Assembly: GCF_937892565.1 (NCBI RefSeq)
Contig: NZ_CALAHQ010000094.1
Span: 62,001 to 126,000, forward strand
Source of the DNA: an uncultured Roseicyclus sp.
Lineage (GTDB): Bacteria; Pseudomonadota; Alphaproteobacteria; Rhodobacterales; Rhodobacteraceae
Direction: 5' to 3'
DNA length: 64,000 bases
Below are positions 7,724-15,030 of the stretch, one piece after another. The first letter of the stretch is position 1. Every line of letters begins with the position of its first letter. Made by a program: the position numbers and the translations under genes. Under the pieces are notes generated by a model. That model ran no database searches and was not told where the DNA came from. It saw only the letters and a list, made by a program, of their open reading frames with translations.

Positions 7724-8821
7724 ATGGCAGGGCATTCGATCAGGGATATCGCCGCAGCGCTCAACGCTGTGGCTTTCGGCGCGCTCGACATCGTGGTGAC
7801 AGGCGTGGCCGAACCGGCCAAGGCTGGTCCCATGGATCTGGCGATGGCGATGCGGCCCGGCTATGCGGCGGCCCTGGCACAAGGCGCGGCGCGCGCGGCG
7901 GTGATCGGCGCCGGCATGGATTGGCAAGCGTTGGGGCTTGAGGCCGCGATCCTTGCGCCGCGCCCGAGGCTGGCCATGGCGGGCATCACGCAGGTGATGG
8001 ATCAGGGCCCTGTGATCGCAGAAGGCATCCACCCCAGCGCCGTGATCGATCCCACGGCCCGGATCGGGGCGGGGGCTGCCATCGGCCCCTTTGTGGTGAT
8101 CGGACCCGGCGCGGTCATCGGCGCGCGCGCGCGCATCGCCAGCCATGTTTCCATCGCCGAGGGCGCGCGCGTGGGGGATGATGCGTTGATCTTGCAAGGT
8201 GCGCGCATCGGCGCGCGCGTGGTGATCGGCGCGCGCGCGATCTTGCAGCCCAATTGCGTGATCGGGGCGGATGGCTTCAGCTTCGTCACCGCCGAGCCAA
8301 GCCAGGCCGAGCGCATCCGCGCAAGCCTTGGGCAAGATGACGGCGCCGCCCCGCCGCAAGGCTGGCGGCGCATCCATTCGCTGGGTTCGGTCCAGATCGG
8401 CGATGATGTGGAAATCGGCGCCAATGCCACCGTGGATCGCGGCACCATCGCCGATACCATGATCGGGGATGGCACCAAGCTCGACAACATGGTGCATGTC
8501 GGCCACAATGTCCGCATCGGGCGCGATTGTCTCTTGTGCGGTCAGGTTGGCATCGCAGGATCGGTCAGGATCGGGGATCGTGTGGTCCTGGGCGGCCAGA
8601 CGGGCGTGGCCGACAATCTGGAAATCGGATCGGATGTGGTGACCGGGGCATCGACGATCATCTTGTCCACCGTGCCGCCGGGCCGCGCGCTGTTGGGCTA
8701 TCCGGCTGTGCGGATGGAAACCCAGATCGAGATGTACAAGGGCCTGCGCCGCCTGCCGCGGCTGGCCAAAGCGGTGGCCGATCTGCAAAAAGCCGTTTCC
8801 AAGACCGACAAGACGCCGTAA
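7724..8821 (+). CDS. lpxD: UDP-3-O-acylglucosamine N-acyltransferase LpxD
   Basis: LpxD adds the second hydroxyacyl chain to UDP-acylglucosamine, using acyl-ACP, in lipid A synthesis. The 365-residue protein has a non-repeat N-terminal domain (about 1-105). From IHPSAVIDPTARIGAG onward it is a left-handed beta-helix of hexapeptide repeats. The catalytic region NMVHVGHNVRIG holds His258 and His261, and QVGIAGSVRIGDRV follows. The C-terminal helix probably takes part in ACP binding and trimer formation. It lies 40 bp after the transpeptidase gene and 30 bp before an acyl carrier protein gene. Many alphaproteobacteria keep lpxD between bamA/fabZ and lpxA, so this separate location is notable. 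Confidence 0.95.
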   Translation: MAGHSIRDIAAALNAVAFGALDIVVTGVAEPAKAGPMDLAMAMRPGYAAALAQGAARAAVIGAGMDWQALGLEAAILAPRPRLAMAGITQVMDQGPVIAEGIHPSAVIDPTARIGAGAAIGPFVVIGPGAVIGARARIASHVSIAEGARVGDDALILQGARIGARVVIGARAILQPNCVIGADGFSFVTAEPSQAERIRASLGQDDGAAPPQGWRRIHSLGSVQIGDDVEIGANATVDRGTIADTMIGDGTKLDNMVHVGHNVRIGRDCLLCGQVGIAGSVRIGDRVVLGGQTGVADNLEIGSDVVTGASTIILSTVPPGRALLGYPAVRMETQIEMYKGLRRLPRLAKAVADLQKAVSKTDKTP

Positions 8822-8851
8822 TGCAGCCTTATCCAAGCACGGGGTAGGGCC

Positions 8852-9121
8852 ATGACCGAAAGCGTCCGCGACAAGGTGATCGCGATCATCGCCGAACAGG
8901 CGGTGCTGGAACCCGGCGATGTCACGCCCGAGGCGAGCCTGGCCGATCTGGGCATCGACAGCCTTGGGTTGGTGGAATCGATCTTTGCCATCGAAGAAGC
9001 CTTCGACATCCAGATCCCCTTCAATGCCAATGCGCCTGACCAGAGCGAATTCGACATCTCCTCTGTCGCATCCATCATCGCGGCCGTCGAGGGGCTGGTT
9101 GCCGCGCAGAAAAGCGTCTGA
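8852..9121 (+). CDS. Specialised acyl carrier protein
   Basis: The 89-residue acidic protein has the phosphopantetheine attachment motif ADLGIDSLGLVES with Ser37, followed by the acidic helix IFAIEEAFDIQIP. It is longer than housekeeping AcpP and has an extra segment, NANAPDQSEFD, after helix II, as do AcpXL-like carriers for unusual acyl chains. It starts 30 bp after lpxD and ends 4 bp before a ketoacyl synthase gene. That suggests an ACP and condensing enzyme dedicated to a lipid A hydroxyacyl chain. Assignment to AcpXL itself is uncertain because the rest of an acpXL cluster (fabZ, a second fabF, lpxXL) is absent. Confidence 0.88.
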   Translation: MTESVRDKVIAIIAEQAVLEPGDVTPEASLADLGIDSLGLVESIFAIEEAFDIQIPFNANAPDQSEFDISSVASIIAAVEGLVAAQKSV

Positions 9122-9125
9122 TCCG

Positions 9126-10337
9126 ATGCGCCGTGTCGTCATCACCGGGCAAGGCACGATCAACGCGCTTGGTCACGACGTGCCCAGCACCCTTGCCGCC
9201 ATGCGCGAGGGGCGGTGCGGCATCGCGGATTTGGATCTGCGCGATGTCGACCGCCTGTCGATCCGCATCGGCGCACAGGTCAAGGGCTACGATGCCGAAG
9301 CGCTGTTCAATCGCCAACAGATCGCTCTTTATGATCGGTTCACGCAATTCACGCTGATCGCCGCGCGTCAGGCGCTTGATGGGGCGGGGCTGATCTTTGC
9401 GGGGGAATTGTCGGCGCGCTCGGGTGTTGTGCTGGGCACGGCCGGGGGCGGCGTCAACACATGGGATGAAAACTATCGCACGGTCTATGAAGAGGGCAAG
9501 AACCGCGTTCACCCCTTTGTCGTGCCCAAGTTGATGAACAACGCGGCCGCGTCGCATGTGTCGATGGAATGGAACCTCAAGGGGCCCAGTTTCTCGGTGG
9601 CGACCGCCTGTGCGTCGTCCAACCATGCGATGGGGCTGGCGTTCCAGCTTATCCGCAGCGGCATCGCCGATGTGATGGTCACGGGCGGGTCCGAGGCGAT
9701 GCTGTCGTTTGGCGGCATCAAGGCCTGGGAGGGTCTGCGCGTGATGTCCAAGGATGCCTGCCGCCCGTTCAGCGCCAACCGAAATGGCATGGTGCAGGGC
9801 GAAGGTGCGGCAGTGTTCGTGTTCGAGGATTTCGAGCATGCCCGAAAGCGCGGCGCAGAAATCTTGGCCGAGGTGGTGGGCTTTGCCATGACCTCGGATG
9901 CGGCCGATATCGTCATGCCCTCCAAACAGGGCGCCGCACGCACCATTGCGGGCGCGCTGAAAGATGCCCGGCTCAACCCGTCGGATGTGGCCTATATCAA
10001 TGCCCATGGCACCGGAACGGCCGCCAATGACAAGGTCGAATGCGCCGCCGTGGCCGATGCCTTTGGCCATCACGCCGATGATCTGATGATTTCGTCCACC
10101 AAATCGATGCATGGCCATCTGATCGGTGGCACCGGGGCGGTCGAGCTTTTGGCCTGTATCATGGCGCTCAGGGATGGGGTCATCGCGCCCACCATCGGTT
10201 ATGAGGAACCCGACCCTGAATGTGCGCTCGATGTGGTGCCCAATGTCGCGCGCGAGGCGCGGGTCGAGGCCTGCCTTTCCAATGCCTTTGCCTTTGGCGG
10301 GTTCAACGCTGTGCTGGCCTTGCGCCGCGCGCCGTGA
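9126..10337 (+). CDS. Beta-ketoacyl-ACP synthase II-type (FabF-like) enzyme
   Basis: The 403-residue protein is a KAS II-type condensing enzyme. It begins MRRVVITGQGTINALG and has the nucleophile in VATACASSNHAMG (Cys162). The two catalytic His lie in INAHGTGTAAND and SMHGHLIGGTGAVE, so the triad is complete. It elongates acyl-ACP with malonyl-ACP. Its start lies 4 bp after the ACP stop, without an obvious separate ribosome site, so the two are probably co-translated as a pair. A role in making an acyl chain for lipid A is inferred from lpxD next door. A general fatty-acid role is possible. A terminator hairpin follows. Confidence 0.92.
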   Translation: MRRVVITGQGTINALGHDVPSTLAAMREGRCGIADLDLRDVDRLSIRIGAQVKGYDAEALFNRQQIALYDRFTQFTLIAARQALDGAGLIFAGELSARSGVVLGTAGGGVNTWDENYRTVYEEGKNRVHPFVVPKLMNNAAASHVSMEWNLKGPSFSVATACASSNHAMGLAFQLIRSGIADVMVTGGSEAMLSFGGIKAWEGLRVMSKDACRPFSANRNGMVQGEGAAVFVFEDFEHARKRGAEILAEVVGFAMTSDAADIVMPSKQGAARTIAGALKDARLNPSDVAYINAHGTGTAANDKVECAAVADAFGHHADDLMISSTKSMHGHLIGGTGAVELLACIMALRDGVIAPTIGYEEPDPECALDVVPNVAREARVEACLSNAFAFGGFNAVLALRRAP

Positions 10338-10352
10338 CCCTGTGCAGCGCGC

Positions 10353-10387
10353 AACGCCCCGCCAAGGCGGGCGGGGCGCTTTTTTGC
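10353..10387 (+). terminator. Rho-independent terminator after lpxD-acp-fabF
   Basis: A GC-rich stem (CGCCCCGCC paired with GGCGGGGCG) at about 10355-10378 is followed by CTTTTTTG. It lies just past the stop of the ketoacyl synthase gene and separates it from the convergent IalB-like gene. The T-run is on the plus strand only. Confidence 0.8.
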
Positions 10388-10409
10388 TCAGACCGTGGTG
10401 AACCCGCGC

Positions 10410-11036
10410 CTACTGTGCGGGCGGGGCGGTGCCTTCGGCTTGGCGAAGCTGCTCTGCCAGTGCCAATGCCGCCTCATGGCGCACCATCAGCGCCGCAAAT
10501 CCCGCCGTAAAGCCCCGCAGCGAGACATTCAGTTGCACCAGTTGATCGGGCGCGGGCAGCGGAACCAGCGCCACATTTGCCGCTTGGCCTTGCCGAAACC
10601 CATCCAGATCTTCCGCCGTAAGCCCAAGTTGGGCAAAGCATCCAACAGGCTGGCAAAAGGAAAACGGATGATCCGACCAAGGCCCCTCATCCACCCGCAC
10701 CCGCAAACCGGGCGTCAGCAAGGTGTCGAGCGGCGTCACAATTGTGGCGCCCGCGACAAGCGGCCCCTCGTCGGGCAGGTCAAACACGTTGAATTCGGCC
10801 ACCGCCCCGCCATTGGCGTCGCGCAGCAATTGGTAAAGCTGGCAGGGCTCTGGCATGCCCTGCTCGGCGCGGATGCAACGAATTTCCCAATCACCATGCG
10901 TTTCGGCACTGTAGGTCTGGCCCACCTGGGGCTCGGCCGTGGCTTGGGTCTGTGTGCTGGCCTGCGACAAGGCGGCCAAAGGTGCAAGACACAGCCCAGC
11001 GATCAGGCCCATCCGCAAAACAAGCCGGGATGACAT
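10410..11036 (-). CDS. Invasion-associated locus B (IalB)-like periplasmic protein
   Basis: The 208-residue protein has a signal peptide (hydrophobic LVLRMGLIAGLCLAPLAALS, cleavage after LSQA). The mature part has the IalB-family pattern GDWEIRCIRAEQ, PCQLYQLLRDANGG, LPLDTLLTPGLRVRVD-like strand (TPLDTLLTPGLRVRVDEG) and the Cys pair in SFCQPVGCFAQL. IalB was named in Bartonella, but relatives are common in non-pathogenic alphaproteobacteria, where their role is unclear. The start at 11036 is supported by an AGAGGAG ribosome site. The longer upstream frame crosses a terminator and a short repeat and is not used. Confidence 0.9.
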   Translation of the reverse strand: MSSRLVLRMGLIAGLCLAPLAALSQASTQTQATAEPQVGQTYSAETHGDWEIRCIRAEQGMPEPCQLYQLLRDANGGAVAEFNVFDLPDEGPLVAGATIVTPLDTLLTPGLRVRVDEGPWSDHPFSFCQPVGCFAQLGLTAEDLDGFRQGQAANVALVPLPAPDQLVQLNVSLRGFTAGFAALMVRHEAALALAEQLRQAEGTAPPAQ

Positions 11037-11210
11037 GTGATGAAACTCCTCTGCGGCGCCCCCTGCGGGCGTCGCGGCTTGGCTAGCATGCCGCATGCAC
11101 GCTGTCAGGGGCAAAACCGATCGTGCCGGATGCTGATCACGGCGACGTTTTGCCCAACCGCGCGCGCGCATGTTCGCTTTTCTGCGCCGGGTCATGGGCC
11201 TGCGCGCGGC

Positions 11211-11257
11211 AAAAAAGCGAAAGGGCCCGAAGACCGGACCCTTTGCCACGTTTTTTT
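11211..11257. terminator. Hairpin with T-runs on both strands, terminator of the TetR operon
   Basis: The stem AAAGGGCCCG pairs with CGGACCCTTT with one mismatch around a short AAGAC loop at about 11220-11244. On the minus strand it is followed by CGCTTTTTT, which suits termination of the metA-hydrolase-TetR transcript. On the plus strand GCCACG and seven T follow. The surrounding gap 11037-11430 holds no gene that I can support. Confidence 0.65.
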
Positions 11258-11350
11258 CACTCCCTGCCGGACTGGCCGACATTATGACGGAAAGGTTAAG
11301 GCACGACATTGGATCCGTCAACTGGCCAGTTCCAGCAAGCCCGCGGACCC

Positions 11351-11378
11351 GCCGCAAGCCGCAAGCCGCAAGCCGCAA
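11351..11378. repeat. Four tandem copies of the heptamer GCCGCAA
   Basis: GCCGCAA is repeated four times without interruption in the gap between the TetR gene and its terminator. A partial copy, GCC, follows. Seven-base units outside coding sequence can vary in number by slippage. No function is evident. Confidence 0.85.
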
Positions 11379-11430
11379 GCCCCAAGACATCGGGCGCAGG
11401 GATTGCGACAGCGGCCGCGCCGGGTTGCGG

Positions 11431-12048
11431 TCAGGCATCGGGGCCGATCAGCCCCAGACCGCGCAGATAGATGCCGATCCCTGCCTCCAACAGATCTTCG
11501 GGCGAAAACGGTGCCGCAGCGCCGGGTCGTCCGCGGGCGAACAAGTCGACAACGCCATGGCTCATCGCCCAGACATGGGCCGAAAACATGGCGGGCGGCG
11601 GGCGCTTTTCCGGGGCGATGTGCTGTGACAAGGCGATGGCGGCCCGCTCCAGCACGTCACGCGATCTGGCTGCGGCTGCGGCCAGTTGCGGCGTGGCGTT
11701 GACCGAGGTTCCGCTTTCGAACATCGCCATGTAATGGCCGGGAAACCTGCGGGCAAAGGCCAGATAGGCCCGCCCCGTCGCCTCGAATGCAGCCAAGGCC
11801 GAGGGCTGCCCGCTGGCATAGGCATGTTCCATCAGATCGGCAAAGATCGCGTGGCCCTGAAGCGCGCATTCCGCGATCAGGTCGTCGCGGCCCTCGAAAT
11901 GGCGATAGACCGCCGCGGGCGTCACCCCGGCGGTCTTGGCCGCCTCGGACAGGGTAAAGCCCGTCGGGCCCAGCTCCTCGATCAACAGGAGTGCGGCATC
12001 AACCAGCGCCTGTCTGAGATTTCCATGGTGATAGCCGCGTTTGGTCAT
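11431..12048 (-). CDS. TetR/AcrR-family regulator with WHG-type C-terminal domain
   Basis: The 205-residue protein has the TetR N-terminal DNA-binding domain: YHHGNLRQALVDAALLLIEE, then the helix-turn-helix FTLSEAAKTAGVTPAAVYRHF at residues 31-51. The C-terminal ligand domain includes VWAMSHGVVDLFARG, the WHG signature of the TetR_C_33-like subgroup. These are small-molecule-responsive repressors. Its ATG overlaps the stop of the upstream alpha/beta hydrolase gene by 4 bp, so it is last in a coupled chain with metA and that hydrolase. It may regulate its own operon, but no operator could be identified. Confidence 0.93.
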   Translation of the reverse strand: MTKRGYHHGNLRQALVDAALLLIEELGPTGFTLSEAAKTAGVTPAAVYRHFEGRDDLIAECALQGHAIFADLMEHAYASGQPSALAAFEATGRAYLAFARRFPGHYMAMFESGTSVNATPQLAAAAARSRDVLERAAIALSQHIAPEKRPPPAMFSAHVWAMSHGVVDLFARGRPGAAAPFSPEDLLEAGIGIYLRGLGLIGPDA

Positions 12049-13097
12049 GTGTCCTCATGGCCGATCACACGGCCGATGGCCCGCGCGGATATGTGGCCCG
12101 CCGCCCGGCATGGGATGTTACAGGCTTTGACATTATGCCCGGATGCGCCTTGACGCAATCGGGCGCGATCTGACGCGCGTTCAATGGCGGCCACGACGCG
12201 TGTGGGATCGGCATGATGGGGGGCATGGCCCACCCCCGTCATGACGCAAAGCGTCGCCCCCCTGATCTGGCGGGCCAGCGGTTCGGAATGGATGGCCAGC
12301 CCCACGGTGGTATCCTGATCGCCGTGCAGGATTTCGACCGGCAGATCGAGGGATGCGTAATCAGGCAGCATCTGCACGATCTCGGGGAGCAGCGCGGCGC
12401 GTTGAAGCGCGTTTTCGCGCAACGCGCGCCGCTGCAAGCTCAGGCCCGCGCCGATATGCTGCGCGTAGCCGGGCGGGATCGGCTGGGGGGCAAAGATTTG
12501 CGCGATGGCGTCGGTGACAACGCGATCTGGCACCCAAGCCGTCAACAGCGGCGCGGCCAGCCATTGCCCGACAGGATGCGACAGCACCCGGTAGTAGCGC
12601 GAAAGCGGCGTGGTCCAGGGGTTCGATGCGGCGGCCAGCAAGATCAGCCCCGCCACATGCTTGGGATGGCGCGTGGCCATGGCCAGTGCCACAGCGCCGC
12701 CATAGGAATGGCCCAGCACCAAGGCCTGCGTGACGCCGATCTGGCCCAGCGCGTCGATCAGGCAATCGGCCTGTTCAAAGATGCTGGCCCCGTCGCGATC
12801 CAGCCGGTCGGAATGGCCAAGACCGGGGCGATCCAGCACCGTGACCCGGTAGCGGTCGGTCAGGCGCCCCATCAAATCATGGGTGAAATCGCGCATGTTG
12901 CCACTGGCCCCGTGGATCAGCACGATATCGGGGCCTGCACCGGCTTGCAAAAGATGCAGCCGTGCGCGCCCTACCGTCACAAAGCCGCCCAGCGGCGGAT
13001 GGCTGGCGCGTGCGCGGGCTTCGTGGCGGGCGGCCTTCCACAGGGTCAGGGCCCAGAATATCGCCAAAAGCCCCGCAAGTATCAGGGCAGCCTTCAT
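12045..13097 (-). CDS. Alpha/beta-fold hydrolase with N-terminal membrane anchor
   Basis: The 350-residue protein starts with one hydrophobic segment ([16 protein letters not shown]), probably a membrane anchor. An alpha/beta hydrolase domain follows, with oxyanion segment [11 protein letters not shown], nucleophile elbow [10 protein letters not shown] (Ser131), the acid in [11 protein letters not shown] and the His in [11 protein letters not shown]. The triad is complete. The substrate cannot be predicted. The last 40 residues ([12 protein letters not shown] and on) are not typical of the fold and may reflect read-out into the TetR start region. ATGA overlaps with metA upstream and TetR downstream argue for one transcript. 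Confidence 0.9.
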   Translation of the reverse strand: MKAALILAGLLAIFWALTLWKAARHEARARASHPPLGGFVTVGRARLHLLQAGAGPDIVLIHGASGNMRDFTHDLMGRLTDRYRVTVLDRPGLGHSDRLDRDGASIFEQADCLIDALGQIGVTQALVLGHSYGGAVALAMATRHPKHVAGLILLAAASNPWTTPLSRYYRVLSHPVGQWLAAPLLTAWVPDRVVTDAIAQIFAPQPIPPGYAQHIGAGLSLQRRALRENALQRAALLPEIVQMLPDYASLDLPVEILHGDQDTTVGLAIHSEPLARQIRGATLCVMTGVGHAPHHADPTRVVAAIERASDRARLRQGASGHNVKACNIPCRAAGHISARAIGRVIGHEDT

Positions 13098-14038
13098 ATC
13101 CGCCAGTCGGTCGAGCGTTGCCCGATCTCGGCCATGTCGAAGGGCGTGGTCAGATACATCTCGGACACCCAGTTGCCATAAAGCAGGTGCGCATGGCTGC
13201 GCCACCGGTTCTGCGGCGGGCGGCTGGGGTCGTTGTCGGGATAGTAGTTCATCGGCACGTTGATCGGCGTGCCATTGCCGATGTCGCGGTCATATTCCTG
13301 TTTCAGCGTGTCGCTGTCATATTCGAAATGGTTGAAGATATAGAGCGCGCGCCGGGCGCGATCTTCGACCAGACAGGGGCCGGCCTGATCGGACCCGATC
13401 AAGGTGGCAAGCCCCGGCACGGCGTCGATCTCGGGTTGGCGCATTTCGGTCCAGCGGCTGACGGGGATCACGAAATCATCCGAAAAGCCGCGCAGATAGG
13501 GCGAGGCGGGTTCCAGCACCCGATGGCGGAAACAGCCAAAGGCCTTGTGCGGAAGGATATGTTTGGCGACCCCGTGGAAATGGTTGATCATCGCCATCCC
13601 GCCCCAGCACACGCCAAAGGTGGAATGCACATGGGTCTGGGTCCAGTCAAAGACCTGTTGGAGTTCCGGCCAATAGGTGACCGCCTCGAAGGGCAGATGT
13701 TCGATGGGCGCGCCGGTGATGATCAGCCCGTCGAATTTTTCACCCGTGGCGGCCACATCGGCAAAGGGGCGGTAGAATTCCTCCATGTGCTCGGCGGCGG
13801 TGTTGCGGGTTTCATGGTCGGTCATGCGGATGAGCGACAATTCCACCTGCAGCGGCGTGGCCCCGATCAGCCGGGCAAATTGCGTCTCGGTCTGGATCTT
13901 CTTGGGCATCAGGTTCAACAGGCCGATCCGGAGCGGGCGGATATCTTGCTTGTCGGCCACATCGGCCCCCATGACCATCACGCCCTCGCGCTTGAGCACG
14001 TCAAAGGCGGGAAGGGTCGTGGGCAGTTTTATGGGCAT
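13094..14038 (-). CDS. metA: Homoserine O-acyltransferase MetA, predicted acetyl-CoA-specific
   Basis: The 314-residue enzyme activates homoserine in methionine synthesis. It has [13 protein letters not shown] near the N-terminus, the nucleophile in [10 protein letters not shown] (Cys144), and His237 and Glu239 in [11 protein letters not shown], which complete the MetA site. The residue that sets acyl specificity in this family lies in TGAPIEHL. It is Glu113 here, the acetyl-CoA type, where E. coli has Gly for succinyl-CoA. O-acetylhomoserine is therefore the predicted product. The start [12 protein letters not shown] at 14038 matches the family. The 34-bp gap to the upstream ATPase gene is too short for a SAM-II riboswitch, and none is visible. 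Confidence 0.95.
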   Translation of the reverse strand: MPIKLPTTLPAFDVLKREGVMVMGADVADKQDIRPLRIGLLNLMPKKIQTETQFARLIGATPLQVELSLIRMTDHETRNTAAEHMEEFYRPFADVAATGEKFDGLIITGAPIEHLPFEAVTYWPELQQVFDWTQTHVHSTFGVCWGGMAMINHFHGVAKHILPHKAFGCFRHRVLEPASPYLRGFSDDFVIPVSRWTEMRQPEIDAVPGLATLIGSDQAGPCLVEDRARRALYIFNHFEYDSDTLKQEYDRDIGNGTPINVPMNYYPDNDPSRPPQNRWRSHAHLLYGNWVSEMYLTTPFDMAEIGQRSTDWRI

Positions 14039-14072
14039 GGGATCAATCGTCCTGAAAGGGGCACGGGGGGAC

Positions 14073-14951
14073 CTAGGTGCGGGCCGCGGCCCTGCCAAGG
14101 GCCGTGGCGACCATGTCGATGGCATCTGCCGTGTCGCGCACGGCCTCGACCTCGGCGGCGGTGACGCGGATGCCCCAGTTGCGTGCCATTGCGGCATAAA
14201 GCGGGGCACGATGGGCCATGGCGTGGGCATAGGCATGGCGGATGAAGGCATCCGGATCGGCCTGATCGGCGGCAATGCCTTGCGCATCAAGCCAGCTTTG
14301 CCACAAAGGCAACAGGAATTCCGGCTTGTAATACATGGGCTTGGGATCTCGGTCGAAGCGACGGATCAATTCCTGCGTGTGGCTTTCCGGACCTTCGATC
14401 CAGACCATCAGGGCATTGGCCTGCAGGGTTTTCAGCACCTCGTCCCCGGGATCGTCGGGATCGACCACTTCACAGATCGATCCGCCGGTATCGGCGATGA
14501 AATGCGGGTATCCATAAAGATCGCGGGCGCGTGCGACAAAGCTGGGCGTATCGAGCAGGGCGTTGATCTCGGCCCGGCGGTGCAGCGCCTGGCGGCGCAT
14601 GTAGTCGTCGAACGCCAGCCCGCCCTTGGCCGGGTCGCCCGGCTTGCCAAGGAATGTGGACAGCGGCGCCAGATTGCCAAAGCTGATGTTGGAGCCGATA
14701 TAGATGCTGTCCGAGCGCAGCAACTCCGCCAGAAACGGAACCTGCATCGCCTGACGCTTGAGGTTGTCGGCGATATGTTCACCCATATAGGCCGTGCCGA
14801 TGCGGTAATCGATCGAATAGTGATACCACTGGCCGCCCGCCCGCAAGATGGCGGCCAGACGCGTCTTGCCCAGACCCGACATGCCAAAGACGGCAAGACG
14901 TTTTTCGGGGGCTTTCGCCCAGGCGGCGGGGCTGTCGTAGAGAAGCGGCAT
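14073..14951 (-). CDS. P-loop ATPase of unknown function
   Basis: The 292-residue protein has a Walker A motif, [12 protein letters not shown], at about residues 22-33, right after a short N-terminal lead. It continues with [15 protein letters not shown] and a large alpha-helical part. [13 protein letters not shown] and [20 protein letters not shown] look like core strands, the second perhaps a Walker B-like strand. Proteins of this kind are annotated only as ATPase in Rhodobacterales. It is not a transporter subunit: there is no ABC signature and no membrane segment. It could be a small-molecule kinase-like or nucleotide-dependent regulatory enzyme. It lies 34 bp upstream of metA on the same strand. 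Confidence 0.8.
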   Translation of the reverse strand: MPLLYDSPAAWAKAPEKRLAVFGMSGLGKTRLAAILRAGGQWYHYSIDYRIGTAYMGEHIADNLKRQAMQVPFLAELLRSDSIYIGSNISFGNLAPLSTFLGKPGDPAKGGLAFDDYMRRQALHRRAEINALLDTPSFVARARDLYGYPHFIADTGGSICEVVDPDDPGDEVLKTLQANALMVWIEGPESHTQELIRRFDRDPKPMYYKPEFLLPLWQSWLDAQGIAADQADPDAFIRHAYAHAMAHRAPLYAAMARNWGIRVTAAEVEAVRDTADAIDMVATALGRAAART

Positions 14952-15030
14952 GGATGCGTCCGATCAATGGGTGTCGGGGACTTGTATCGCAGCGGCACGC
15001 CGGGGAAAACCCGGCCCGTGTCGGGCGGCG

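Noticed and set aside
8050..8260. Runs of alternating GCGCGC in lpxD as Z-DNA or a regulatory element
   Set aside because: They encode the Gly-Ala-Arg codons of the hexapeptide repeats and need no further explanation.
14039..14072. SAM-II riboswitch in front of metA
   Set aside because: The gap is only 34 bp and does not contain the conserved pseudoknot sequence.
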